The notes under the pieces are model-generated. The model worked only from the letters and a program-made list of their open reading frames with translations. It did not search any database and was not told where the DNA came from. Below are positions 23,323 through 46,637 of a DNA stretch of 64,000 bases, piece by piece. The stretch is from NCBI GenBank assembly GCA_003508835.1, contig PUFA01000116.1, positions 1,984,001 through 2,048,000 of the forward strand, written 5' to 3'. Origin of the DNA: Eonycteris spelaea. Lineage: Eukaryota; Chordata; Mammalia; Chiroptera; Pteropodidae. The first letter of the stretch is position 1. Every line of letters starts with the position of its first letter. The position numbers were made by a program, and so were the translations under genes.

Positions 23323-24420
23323 TGCCAAAGTTCCTTTTATCTGTGTAGTATTAAAGAGGAGGCAAATGATTGCTCTCAACACCCATATTGGTTCGTGATT
23401 GCCTCACTCCACAAATTGTGCTGTGTCCTAGGACACGTGTTCTCTGATGCTCCCTGGTGCTGGCCTATGTTAGAATTAGACAAGAGGCATGGTCATGAGG
23501 TTTATCTGAGGTCATGGATAGTCATTCTGTGTGTCACAGTTCTTCCCCCAGTGACAATGGCTGACTTACCCCCTTGCATTCGCAGGGGTCCAGACTTCCA
23601 AAATGTTTCCTGGATTGATGAGCACACCTGTGTGACATCAGTCTGATCCTCCTGAGCTCCAGATAACAGTTATCTTTGTCTTTTCCTCCTTTGGCCTAAA
23701 ATCATCTCCACCTTCTTCTGGCAAACTCCTTTGTCCATCTCTTCCAGGAAGCCCCTCCTGACACCCCAGGCAGGGTAGCTCTTATTCGCTGCTCCAACAG
23801 TTCTCTGGGCTTCTGCCACTCTTGTGGAAATACTTTGGTTCATGGTTTGTCTCCTGTTTGGACTGAGACTGTTTGAGGAACAGGAACAATGTTTTATTTG
23901 TCTGTGTGGATGGATGACAGGGCCTGGCACCTCACATGCTCCGTGTTTGTTGAGTGAATGAATGAAGGAGTGAAACAAGGGCCGCCCTCCTCGAGGCTTG
24001 GAGTAGGGAGGAGGCTCTGCCAGTGCTGAGTGTGAGGTTCACTAAAGACCTGGAACCAACCACCTCACAAATTAGGATCTTTTCTCATAGCAACTTTCAA
24101 ATGTAACAGTAGAGTATTAACTACGGTCACCACGCTGCGTTAGATCCCCAGAACTTACGTTCTAACGGAAAATTTGTAGCTTTTGACCGACATCTCATTT
24201 CCACCTCCCCTAGCCCCTGACCACCACCAATCTGTTCTCTCTTGCTGAGTTTGACTTCTTAAAAAAGTATCTACATGTAAGTAATACCATATACTATTTG
24301 CCTTTTCAGGGTGGGGAGGGGTCTGGTTTCTTTTAGCACAGCACCCAACAGGTTCACTCGTCTGTAGATGGGTGCTACATCAGCGTTTAGAGAAATATTT
24401 ATAGCTTTAACCACCATGCT
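23323..24420. other. Intergenic with L2-like and L1 3'-end debris
   Basis: About 23840-23965 resembles an L2 3' end finishing in 'gagtgaatgaatgaagg'. About 24075-24275 reads as a reverse-complement L1 3' UTR ('ttagatccccagaacttacg', 'ctgaccaccaccaatctg'). No gene was seen. Confidence 0.5.
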
Positions 24421-24739
24421 GGAAAAAAAGAATAAAAACAAGAATCCATCTCAAGAGATTAGAAGGAAAGAGATAGAAGCACACTGAGAGAAGAAGGAAA
24501 AAAAGCAGAAATTAATAAAATAGAAAACAAACACAGAAGATTAACAAAGCCAAAAGTGGTTTTTGAAAAGCAAAACATGACTGATTAACCTCTGGTGAAA
24601 CTGATAAGAAAAAAAGAGCAGAAAAAATAACCCATATCAGGAATCAAAGAAAAATTTCATATTCTTTAGAATTTAAAATAATAATTATAGACCATTATGA
24701 AAAATGACATACAAAAATTAAATCTACTTAACAAACATG

Positions 24740-24965
24740 TACAAAGAACTTTCCATGTGGCAGGCACTATTCTGTGTGCTTTCAAGATGATTGTTTAATC
24801 CACGCAACAACACAGCTAGATGCTATTACTGCACTCCTTTCTCCTACTAGGCTCGTCTTACACATGTCAGAGAGTTGTACACTGCACAAGGTCGCCAGGT
24901 GAGGTCCAGGATTTCAGCCTATGCATCATGTCTTGAGTCTGAGGACTTTATCACTGCACTATGCC
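24740..24965 (-). repeat. MIR SINE inside older L1 sequence
   Basis: Reverse-orientation MIR layout is visible: 'catgtggcaggcactattct', 'tttaatccacgcaacaacac' and 'tctgaggactttatcactgc'. It is diverged and has no clear target-site duplication. Confidence 0.55.
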
Positions 24966-25539
24966 AAATTGCACAGGAACTTAAATACCACAACTTACCA
25001 AAGTTGATAGAAGAAAAACAGAAAAGCTGAAGAGTCCTCTAAGTTTTAGTTATTTTATTAAAACAGTTATTTGAAACTTTTTAATAAAAAATTCAGATAA
25101 GATGGTTTCACTGGTGAGTTATAGCTCATAAAGGAATAGTAACATTTTACATAAAAATCAAAGATGAGAAAGGATGTTTGCATCGTGCAGCTACTGTTGT
25201 GAGGCTAGCTCAGCCTTGGTACCAAAACCCAACAAGGATAGTATTAAAAATATACAGGCCAACCTCATAGGATAGGTACAGAAATTAAATAGATCATGGT
25301 CCAACCGAATCCACAAATACATAAAAATGATAGAACTTTATGATCAAGTTGGATTTGTATCTGGAATGCAAAGTGTGTTTCATTTTACAAAAAGCAATAA
25401 ATTTAATTTACCACGTTAGTAATCTTGAGAACGATCATATAATTTTCTCAATAAATGCAAAAAAGGGGGTTTCATAAAATTTCAAATCTATCCATGATAA
25501 ACTTTTTTAGCAACTAGAAGTAGAAAAAATTTCTTTAAG

Positions 25540-26515
25540 CATTTTATTTTATTATTAGTTTCAAGTATATAGTAGTATTTTGGTTAGATGTTTATTTACT
25601 TATAAAATGATCCCCCTAATTGCTCTTTCTCTCCTCTGGTTTTCCACATAGCCAATATATTAATGCTAACAGCGTTCTCTATGCTGTGCTCCCCATCCCG
25701 TGACCACCTACCAGTTACTAATTTGTACTTCTTTAACCCTTCAGCTCTTCCACCCAGCCCCAAACCCCCTCCCCTCTGGCAGTCACAGATGATCCTCTGT
25801 ATTTGTGAGTGTTTTCGATTAGTTTGTTCTTTTCGTTCCTTAGATTTGTCATAGAAGTGAAATCAGATGGCATTTATCTTTGTCTGACTTATTTCACTGA
25901 GAATAATAACCTCTAGGTACTTCCATCTTGTTGCAAATGATAAGATTTCATTTTTATTATGGCTGAATAAATTCCATTGTATATATGAACCATAACTTCT
26001 TTATCCAATTGTCTATTGATGGGCACTTAGGTTGCTTCCATATTTTGGCTATTGTAAATTGTGCTGCCATGAACATAAGGGTGCATAAATCTTTAGGAAT
26101 TAGTGTTTCAGTTTTCTTTAGGTAAATACCCAGAGGTACAATTGCTAGGTCAAAAGATAGATCCATTTAAATTTTTTGGAAGAACCTCCAGACTGTTTTC
26201 CATAGTGGCTCTACCCATTTATAATCCCATTAACTGTGTATGAGGGTTCCTTTTCTCCTCATCCTCACCAACACTGGTTTTTGATTTATTAATGATACCA
26301 TTCTGACAGGTGTGAGGTGATATCTTATTGTGGTTGTAATTTGCATTTCTCTGATGATTAGTGACCTTGAACATCTTTTCATGTCTGTTGACCACCTGTA
26401 TTTCCTCTTTGGAGAAATACCTATTCATGTCTTCTGCCCATTTGTTATTTGGATTGTTTGTTTTTTTGTTGCTGAGAAAATTTTGTTGTATAGAAAATGT
26501 CTTAATTCGATAAAG
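25540..26515 (-). mobile_element. L1 3' end inserted in minus orientation
   Basis: Reverse complement of an L1 3' UTR and ORF2 end. Markers are 'attttattttattattag' at the poly-A-proximal edge, 'ccccaaaccccctcccctct', 'aaattccattgtatatatga', 'cacttaggttgcttccatat' and 'aggtgtgaggtgatatctta'. The style of the 3' UTR recalls L1s of laurasiatherian mammals. It is 5'-truncated and inactive. Confidence 0.8.
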
Positions 26516-26789
26516 ACCATTTTCAAAAAGTATAGTCCGCAACGTGTACTCAATGGTGAAATGTTGACAGCTTTTCATTTGAAATCAGAACGAGACAAGA
26601 CAGCTACTGTCAACACCTTTATTCAACATTACACTGGAGGTCCCGGCCAGTGCAATTAGGTTAAAAAAAGAAAGAAAGAAAGAAAAGATATAAGAATTGA
26701 AAAGGAGGAAATAAAATTTTTAAGTTTTTTAGATGATATATCATATACATAGGGAATCTAAAAGAGTCAACAAATGAATTCACTACCGT

Positions 26790-27610
26790 TGATGCCTGTC
26801 TGGCAAGACGACGAGCAGGGAGCCCACATTTCCTGACCGCCCTCAGCTCCGCAAAACCGCAACCTTTAAGCGATGCCCTAGACATTTCCACGTGCAAAGT
26901 TTAAGTCTAAGTTAGTCAATACCTTGAGCCTCCTCCCAACTTACACAAACACTTTACTGCTATCACCCCACTCCTCATATGTGATCGTTAACCAGTATTT
27001 TCATTGTCTTTTAAATAACTTAATAAATTAGACATTAATATTGTATTTCATGGCCAATAATTTTAGATTGGCTTCCATAGCTTACAATTTCTTTGTTCGA
27101 TTTTTCTTTTTTATCTCAGACCTCCCACCTGGGATCATTTTGCTTTTCTGTAAAGTATATATTTGTAATTTTCTCCAGTGAGGGTCTCTTGGCAGTAAAC
27201 TCAGCTTTCATCTGTCCTTGAAGAACAGTTTGGCTGGGACAAGAACTCAGGGCTCACCGTCACTTCCTCGCAACACCCAGGACACGTCACTGCACTGTCT
27301 TCGGCTTCCTTACGGCTGTCGAGAAGTCGGGGAGCAGGCCGACCACTGATCCTGTGTAGGTGACCTCAGCCTTCTTTCTCTGGCGACCTGCAGAAGACAG
27401 TCCTCACCTCACCTGTGGCCAGGAGATCAAGTTCACAGCTGAGAACAGGGGACCAGGCAAGGGGAGAGCGGGAAGACAGAGGCGAGCAGCCCTGCTCTGG
27501 GTGGAAAGCGTCTCCTCTGGCTCTTCACCCTGTGCAAGAAGATTCGGAGACCGGATACAGCAAGAGGAGAGGACGTGAGAACTCCTTCACCACCTCGGGT
27601 GACTAAAATG
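26790..27610. other. Intergenic, no gene seen
   Basis: AT-rich unassigned DNA to about 27150, then moderately GC-rich sequence. An AAAG microsatellite of about 25 bp sits just before, at 26665-26687. No coding evidence. Confidence 0.4.
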
Positions 27611-27612
27611 CT

Positions 27613-27684
27613 AGGGGGCACCCAGATTCAAACTGGGGACCTCTCGATCTGCAGTCAAATGCTCTGCCCCTGAGCCACACCCCC
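27613..27684 (-). tRNA. tRNA-Cys (GCA), possibly a degenerate copy
   Basis: Read on the minus strand this is a 72-nt cloverleaf. The acceptor GGGGGTG pairs to TGCCCCC with two G-T pairs, the anticodon GCA is the complement of 27650-27652, and the T stem is CCCAG/CTGGG. The T loop reads TTTGAAT instead of TTCAAAT, so the internal B box (normally GGTTCAAATCC) is altered. A TTTT terminator follows on the minus strand (AAAA at 27605-27608). The fold is retained but promoter strength is doubtful; it may be a tRNA pseudogene. Confidence 0.75.
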
Positions 27685-28009
27685 AGCCGCAGCTGCGAGG
27701 CCCAGTCAACGCCCTCCCTGCGCAGCCACTCCCAGGGCTTCTGCCCAGATGCCCCTTCGCGTGGGCTGGCGGGGCTGCCGGACCCGCTCTACTGCGAACT
27801 CAGCTCCCGGCACTAGAAGCAGGAGGTCCCCCCCTCCCCCAGCTCCGCCACCTCTGCACCGTAGGTCCCCGAGGGGGGCAGTGAATGGGGAGCATCCCCC
27901 GGCCCAGCGCTGGAGTGGTGGCCGCTTCCACAGAAACTTCCTCCCTGAGACTTAGTCTTCCCTTTCCGCCCTTCAGTTCTAATTCCTGGTCGTTGTGGCT
28001 GAATTGTGT

Positions 28010-28395
28010 CCCCGAAAAGCTGTGTTGAAGTCCTATCCAGTGTCTAGCAATGTGTCCTTATTTGGAGAGGGTCATCAGAGACGGAATTGCTGAAGACAAG
28101 TGACCATGGGGAAGGTTGCCCCCTGACCCAATGCGACCCGTGTCCTCATAAGAGGAGGAGAGACACAGGGAGAAGATGCCACGTGGGGACAGGCAGACGG
28201 AGCGGCGCATCCACGAGACAAGCAGTGCCTGGACGGCCACACGGCGCGCTGGAAGGAGGCGGGGAAGGCCCCGCCCCCCCTTTGGAGCTGTCAGAGAGCG
28301 TGGCCCTGCTGACACCCCGATGGCAGACTCTGGCCTCCAAACTTTATATCACCCATTTGTGGTACTTTGCTACAGAGGCTGTAGGAAACCGATGC
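28010..28395 (+). mobile_element. MaLR/MLT-type LTR-like element (ancient)
   Basis: The layout matches ancient mammalian MaLR-type LTRs: 'ggctgaattgtgtccccgaa', 'gtccttatttggagagggtc', 'gtcctcataagaggaggag', 'ggccctgctgacaccccgat' and 'gtggtactttgctacagagg'. It has no internal coding sequence. The exact subfamily cannot be named without a library search. A related copy lies at 33945-34375. Confidence 0.6.
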
Positions 28396-28698
28396 GCTGG
28401 TTAACAATTATTCATGTTTACAATTCTCTGTCCGGTTAACAGGTGCAGTTTTTGCCTCTGGACTGACCCTGTGTGATACTGAAATTAGTCCCACGGGGGT
28501 CCCTGGAAACAGCCCTTCAAAAAGGCCATGGCAGATTGATTTGGTCTTGTCCTTGGTCTTCGGGTCAATGCCAAGTGGTGCCTGGCCGCATCCTGAATCA
28601 GAAGGGATGGCCATAAGGGAGCTGTTGCATGGGGTCTAGCGAGCCACCTCCTCTCAGGGGACTAAGTATCATCTCTGGGAGGAAAAGAGAGCTTCCAG

Positions 28699-28769
28699 AG
28701 GGGGCACCTGGATTTGAACCAGGACCTCTTGATCTGCAGTCAAATGCTCTACCCCTGAGCTATACCCCC
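28699..28769 (-). tRNA. tRNA-Cys (GCA), one base short in the variable/T-arm region
   Basis: On the minus strand this has acceptor GGGGGTA/TGCCCCC, D arm TAGCTCAGGGGTAG, anticodon GCA (complement of 28735-28737), and T arm CCTGG-TTCAAAT-CCAGG with an intact B box. It is 71 nt rather than 72: the stretch AGGTCCTGG is one C shorter than the usual AGGTCCCTGG or AGGTCCCCGG. That missing base lies in a C run, like the frame breaks in the nearby genes. A TTTT terminator follows on the minus strand (AAAA at 28683-28686). Probably a functional gene. Confidence 0.88.
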
Positions 28770-31700
28770 TCTCACTATAATGACATGTAATTAATAATCT
28801 TCACACGTCCACTCACACACACGCTGCTGGTTCTGACTCAGCACAGAGCTGCTAGTCCTGTTCCACTGCACACGCGCCCCTTATGCCACAACTATCCTTC
28901 TTTTGCAAAAAGGCACCAGCCGTCATTGGTACCGGCATGCAAGGTCACTGGTTTCCCTTTGAGATACAAAGTCTGTGCCTGGCTTATGGATGAGGCAGAA
29001 GATGAAGCCCAGGGGCAAGCTGAGGCTTCCCGAGCAAGGACTAGGGTGCATCGCCTGCTTTTCAGGTGAGATCGCTTTCACGTCCCCCACAGTGTGGGAC
29101 CTAGGTGGCCTTCTCGCCGCCTTCCCTCCAAATTCCACCTCTGCTTAAGGCCTCTGAACTGCAGTTTTTATTTCAGCTTCCTGCCCTCACTGCTCACGTG
29201 TCCTTCCTGTGTTTCCTGTAGCCATCCCTCCCATCCATGCCGACATCAGCTTTCGAAGCTTCTTGTTTCTCTGGACTTCTCTCTCGTCCTGAAATTGGTC
29301 TTTCTTGTGCTTTCCCACAGTGGTCCAGAGTCTTGGTTGATCCGAGGGGCGGTGTGTCAGTATCGATGGCAGGAGGACTCTGTATTAGTTAGATGTTGCT
29401 ACATAACAAAAATACCTCAAAACCTGGATTCAGGGGCCTGAGGGGCGGCTTAGCTGTGTGATTCTGGTTCAGGACCCACGTGAAGTTAGATAAAATGTCA
29501 TCGGGGCTGCGGTCATCTCAAGGTTTGCCTGGGGCTGGAGGAACCAGCCTGAGCTCTGCACGCTCCACGGCTGCCGACAAGAGGGCTCAGTTCCTCATTG
29601 GCTGTCGGCAGGAGGCTTCGATTCCTTGTCACATGGGTCTATTCACAGGGCTGCTTGACGTGTCCTCATGGCCTGGGACTGCCTCTCCCCTCCAGCGTTA
29701 ATGTCATGTACACACGCCCTCATGGATGTTTGACTAGATACCCGGGCCTCCCGCGACTCAGGCGCGTTAACCCATGAAACCAGCCGCCACGTACAGTGAG
29801 CCCACATTCAGTGCGGTCAGAACCTTCCGAGCTGCTTCCTAAAGTGGCTGCGCTGGTGACGTTCCTGCCTGCGATGTGCGAGCTGTCAGTTCTTCTGCAT
29901 CCTCACCAGCATCTGGTCATCTCACCTCGTTTCATCTTGGTCATGCTGATAGGTGTGTGGTGACAATTCATTGTGACCTTAATCTGTGTTTCTCTGATGG
30001 TAATGATGTTGCCATCTTTTCAAGTGCTGACATTCCATCTGCATATCCTCTCCGGTAAAAGTCTCTTCATGTCTTTTGCCCGTTTTCTCAGTAGACTTGT
30101 TGAATTCAGACAGCTCTTTAAACATTCTAGATTCAAGTCCCCGTTTTAAATTGTTTACAATCACAGTATCCATAAACAATGTTCAGTGTTGTTTTGTGTG
30201 TTTTTAAAACCCAGATGGCCGAATGTGTAGTTCTGCATCTTAAATTCTTTGCACGCGGCATCATCTCTTTGAGGGCTGTGTCGCTCTTACGTCTGGTATG
30301 TTGGGCTTGTAAGACTCGAGGTAATAAGAAAACCTCATCTCGGCCTCTCATTGCTGTCCCTTTAAACTTTCTCCGTGACGTGTTTCTTTTGCCCACGCGG
30401 CTTTAATGATCATTTTTAGGTAACAGAAAGCCCCGTGGTTGCAGTCTGAACTCAGCAGTTAAAATATCCAGTCTCTATTTGAAACCATTAAAATTTTCTC
30501 AATGATTGGGAAAAAACAGTCCAGTCTCCCGTAACGCATAATCAGTACTCTGATGTTGATTTCCACCCCTTTCCGCCCCTGGAGTTGGGACGTGGTGCTT
30601 CCTACCTCCTGCCCCACCGTGCTCAGTCCTCGCGTTTGGGGAGGGAAGGAAGGGACGGAGGAGGGGGAAGGAGAATAAGAAAGTTCTCAGCAGATGAGAC
30701 AGCGCGGTGGGATGGACTTGCTCTCTCTGGACTGGCGAGTGTTTGGAATCTCCCGGGGCGTTTTGGGGAGGCCTCCGCGGCCTCCACTGGGGACCTGTGA
30801 CTGGCCCCATGACCTGGCAGCGCATTTTCCTCTTGGCTTTCCAGGGTCTGTGTCACACAGACCCTCTCTCTAAGGGTCCGTGACCCATCCTCTCTGGCAG
30901 ACCCTGACATTGCTCCTCAATGTCCCTCACCTATGTGGCCCCAGGAAACACTCACAGGCCTTTCATCCCTGCCAGTTCCTGTACTGAAGATCGGCCTGGC
31001 CCTGTCCCTCTGCAAAGCCTACCCCAGGCTTCCTGTGGGGCCAGACCCGCGTCACTGTGAACTCCAACTCCAGTCCGTGACTAAGCCCTCTAGCGGACTC
31101 CACCAGCCCCTTCCTAGCCTGGCCTCGGGGTGAGGGGAGAGCACCCCAAGTCTTCCTCTCCGGAGGAGCGGTGCTCGGAACAGGTCGCCCAGAAAGGCAC
31201 TGCTCACCAGTGCTCTGACCTCTGACCCCCCTGGTGGGTGAGTAACCGGGCTGTCGGACATGACCCCGAGATTTCCACAGGGCACTCCCTCCCACTTATG
31301 CCTTTATGCCTGTGTCTGTGTCATTTTGGATGCTCATTGGAACTTTCCTTTAATATGTTACATTATAGGATTCCAGAAAGCTTTATTTATCTATTCCACT
31401 CTTCATGTAACTTAAAATGTTTCCTGTTTTTTGCAAACAGTAGTGCCACAAGGAAATATATGTGTCTCCTGATGCACTTATGCTAGAGGTTCTTAAGGAG
31501 ATATACCCAGAAATGAACTTCCTGAATTATATGCAGGCTTTTAATTTTACTAGTATAGTTTTATGTAATTTGTATATTTACTTTGCTATGTTTATTACCA
31601 AAAGTTTCCGCATAGTGAGTATAGCAATTATACTTCCATTGTGAACAACTGAAAATATTTTCCCTCAGCAACTCTTGATCTGGCTAAACGTCAACGAATT

Positions 31701-32500
31701 CTTAGTTTTGGGAGAGGAGTGAAAATGGTGCCCCTTTATTGTTTCAAGTCCCTGATTTCTAGAAAAGTTGGGTAGCTTTTCAGTGTATTTATTGGTCATA
31801 AAAGAACCTGTAATTTTAATTGTGGTAACAAGGCACACCAAATTTTACCCTCTTCGTTTTAAAAGGACAGTTCTATAGTGTTAGGTATATTCACATCGTT
31901 GTGCAACAGATCTCCAGAATTTTTTCATCTTGTATTCTTTTTGTAGATATCTTTTCCTCCATTATATGTGTTTTACAATTCAGAGTCTCCTGTTGGAGGA
32001 ATTTTTTGTCATATGGCAATTTATATTTTGATATCAAAATTATCTCTAATAATTTATGATTTGGGGGTTGTATTTAAAAAGTCCTTCCCTGCGTTTTATA
32101 CTTAATGAATGACTATCTGTGCCCCCAGGCCCCGTTCATTTGTTGAAACCACAACATAGTATGTATTAACATAGAAAAACCATTTACAAAACGTAACATC
32201 CACTCACAGTGAAACTCAGCAAACGAGTAGGAGGGAACTCCCTCAACCTGATAAGAGGTGTCTACGAAAACACACAGTATCAGCTTTGTGGGTATCCTGG
32301 ATTGACCAGAAGAGCCCTCTCGGTGAAGGAGAGGACTCAGATCAATACCTGGCCGTCTCGCGGGACAATTCCAAGCGGTGGTCCGCACTCAGAGTCCCCA
32401 GCGGGATGGACCCCACCTGCCCACAGTCAAGACCTGCTTGTTACTGCCCTTGACTGTCTCACCTCGCAATCTGGTTCCTGGGGTGGCCTCACAGGTGAGG
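28770..32500. other. Intergenic between the tRNA genes and ZNF786; candidate rearrangement breakpoint
   Basis: About 29380-29710 resembles an ancient LTR-type repeat ('ttagatgttgctacataac'). About 29870-30180 is a minus-strand L1 3' fragment ('gctgataggtgtgtggtgac'), and about 31330-32100 is probably minus-strand L1 debris ('gcacaccaaattttaccctc'). The remainder has no gene evidence. Confidence 0.45.
29870..30180 (-). mobile_element. L1 3' fragment, minus orientation
   Basis: Reads 'tcctcaccagcatctggtca', 'gctgataggtgtgtggtgac', 'tctctgatggtaatgatg' and 'cttcatgtcttttgcccg', the reverse complement of the old L1 3' UTR also seen at 25.5-26.5 kb. Short and inactive. Confidence 0.7.
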
Positions 32501-32857
32501 CCTAGAACCTAACTGTTGACGGGTCGGCTTTGGGAGAGACCGACCCCCCGCCTTCCCTCCTGTCTCCGTCGCAGCGAAGTGTCCCCATCTGTCCCCTCTC
32601 CGTCCTCGGCTGACTGAATTGCCACCTCTCTGTCTTGTCTCGCTCCAGCTCTTTCAGTTCGTCTGGGTCTGGATCTGGGTCTCCCTCCAATCCCGGAGTG
32701 CGAGGACCCCTCCCGGCCGCAGGGGGCGCTGTGGCTGCGGCGCGGCCCGGCGGGCAGCGCGCCGGTGCTGGGCCTTTGGTCCCCGCGGGCGGGCCCTTCT
32801 CGCGGCTGCGGAGGCCCCGCGGGAGACGCCCCGGGGCCGCGCCGAGCCGCGAAGGCC

Positions 32858-44499
<11,642 letters not shown>

Positions 44500-44603
44500 G
44501 CGGACGGGTCCCCCAGAGCGGCCCGCGGAGGCGGTACGCCTGCGAGGCCGCAGCAGCCGCAGCCGGCTTTGAGGAGCAGGGGTCCTGTTTTGAGCAAGAA
44601 CGT

Positions 44604-44609
44604 AATAAA
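44604..44609 (+). terminator. ZNF786: Polyadenylation signal of ZNF786
   Basis: AATAAA in the context acgtaataaaagtt, 105 bp after the stop codon; a short 3' UTR would result. Confidence 0.8.
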
Positions 44610-46605
44610 AGTTAGAAATATCAGAAACCACAGAGGATTGTCTGTCTGAAAGCATCACCGGTTATATTTCCCATCCATTGGTAAGAACGAGATTGGTTCT
44701 TCCTACCATCTTACGTGGTAAGCTTCTCCCAAATGCTAAGCTAGCTGTGAAATCCCAACTTAATTTAGACCGGAAACCCCTCCGGTACTGTTCACAAGGC
44801 TAAAAGGAAGACTTGGCCGTGAAATGTCCTCTTCCTTTTTTCATAGTGTAATCCCAGACTGTGGGTTTAAATCTGGTGGATTTTGTTGCAGACTTGATAC
44901 GATATTAGATGTGGTTTTGACTCATTTATTTTGAAACCGATGATAATAGTTCTCCGAATCCTAGTTTATGTGAGGGCCGCAGGTTGCCAGCAGGTTCATG
45001 GGGCGTGTGCGTAGTTCCCCCTGGGGAAAAGCTGGTCATTTCAGGACAATTTGGCTAATCTGAGTTGAAGAAACGTAAAACTGAAGTCGCTAAGACATAT
45101 GGGACCAGAATTGAGCTAAGGGATTGGGAAAGGGGGTGTCGACTTTGGAGTTCCACATGCTGCTTGGGGCTGAGAGAGTGAATGTGATTCCCCTTCATAG
45201 ACAGCGAGCAGATGACTGAATCGGAGGTAAGACAAAATGACAAAGACAAACAGCTTTATCAGGGGACCTTACAGGCAGCAACAAACAGCAGACTGTGGAG
45301 AGTTTTCAAGCAAATGTTAAAAGTAAACGGGAAAATACCGCGTCTGTTGCGTTAGCAAAGTGTCCATGCTTCAGCGTCGGAGTTGTAGTTCATACAAAGG
45401 GTGCCTGACTTTCAGGGGGTTCATGTTTCATGGAACAGAATGGCTGACCTGAACTTCTGGGGGATGTTGGAAAGTGAGATTGTCAGTGAACTGTAACTGG
45501 CATTACTGTGAAACAATGTATAGCAGATGATTTTCTCTGGAACACTAGCTCCAAAGGTATTCTGAAAAAAAAATTACATGGCCCATTAGTTTAAATAATA
45601 TTAAATAATAATTCTCCCCTCCTCCATGTACACAGAGTCTGTGCCTCTCCAAGAAGAAAATGTAATGTGTAGAATATTCTTGACGTTGGGATTCTTTTTT
45701 CCTAAAACACTTACTGCGACCTTGTAGACATAGGAGTGTAAGACTCATTTCGGAAAACACTAGTGAAGAATAGTCCTGGCTCCGGCAAAGTAACTCTTAG
45801 ACTGTTAAGAAGAATGAGAATCCCAGGACATGAAGTCTCACGTTTTAGAGGACAGGGGAAACAGCTTTAAGTCAGGGTAAACCTTTAATTGTTTAGAGCA
45901 CCCTCTTTCCTCCAGTGATGGGACACTAACAAAGGTGATTGAAAGTAGTAAGATTAAGTCATTTAGGTAGGTTTGTCATTAGAGGCACACGGTGATGTCT
46001 GTTGTGTTCACAGGGTAGCCAACCTCACACAGCATGGAGAGCATCAGCGTAAGCGAGGAAGGGGCGGTGGCCCTGCCCCGATGAGCACCATGGTGCAGGG
46101 ACCCAGGGGAAGAGGATGCGACTATGAACCAGGTAGAGTTTTGAGGGAAACCAAAGGCCAGGGCCTCTGGTATGGTGTTCTCACACGTTGTCTGTTATAA
46201 TTGAAGGATCTCAGCGATAGTAAAATGTCCAGTGTTTGAATTTCGTTAGAAACTGGACATGTTTGGGGGGAGACTGAGAAAAAGCTTAAGACCCAACTAG
46301 ACTCAAGCGCCCCTGTTCACACTAAAAATGAAAAAGGTAGCAGAGTGGTGTTTAAAGACTACAGGGACTTCCGGGAAAGAAGGCATCATAAGCACAGGTT
46401 CATAAAACTTGCCTTTCTGTCCTTCCCCAATTCCTAAAAAGAAACATCAATGCTTAGCATCCTAGTGAAATCCCTGGCCTTCAAGAATAAGGAGGGATGC
46501 CCACAAGCATTCCCCCCACCCATCCCCAAGGAGAATCTTGTCGCCGACAAAGGAATAATCTGGCCCAACAATGAAGAGCATATTAAAGGGACAAAATAGT
46601 AAAAA

Positions 46606-46637
<32 letters not shown>

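Larger units (their letters stand above)
24420..26790 (+). mobile_element. Old L1 ORF2 copy, interrupted by a minus-strand L1 insertion
   Basis: Sense-strand ORF2 debris runs from about 24420 to 25535 ('aaagtggtttttgaaaagca', 'gataaacttttttagcaact') and resumes at about 26520 to 26790 ('caatggtgaaatgttgacag', 'tacactggaggtcccggcca'). The missing middle coincides exactly with the minus-strand L1 at 25540-26515, and a MIR sits at about 24740-24965. There are many stops and frameshifts, so it is inactive. Confidence 0.75.
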
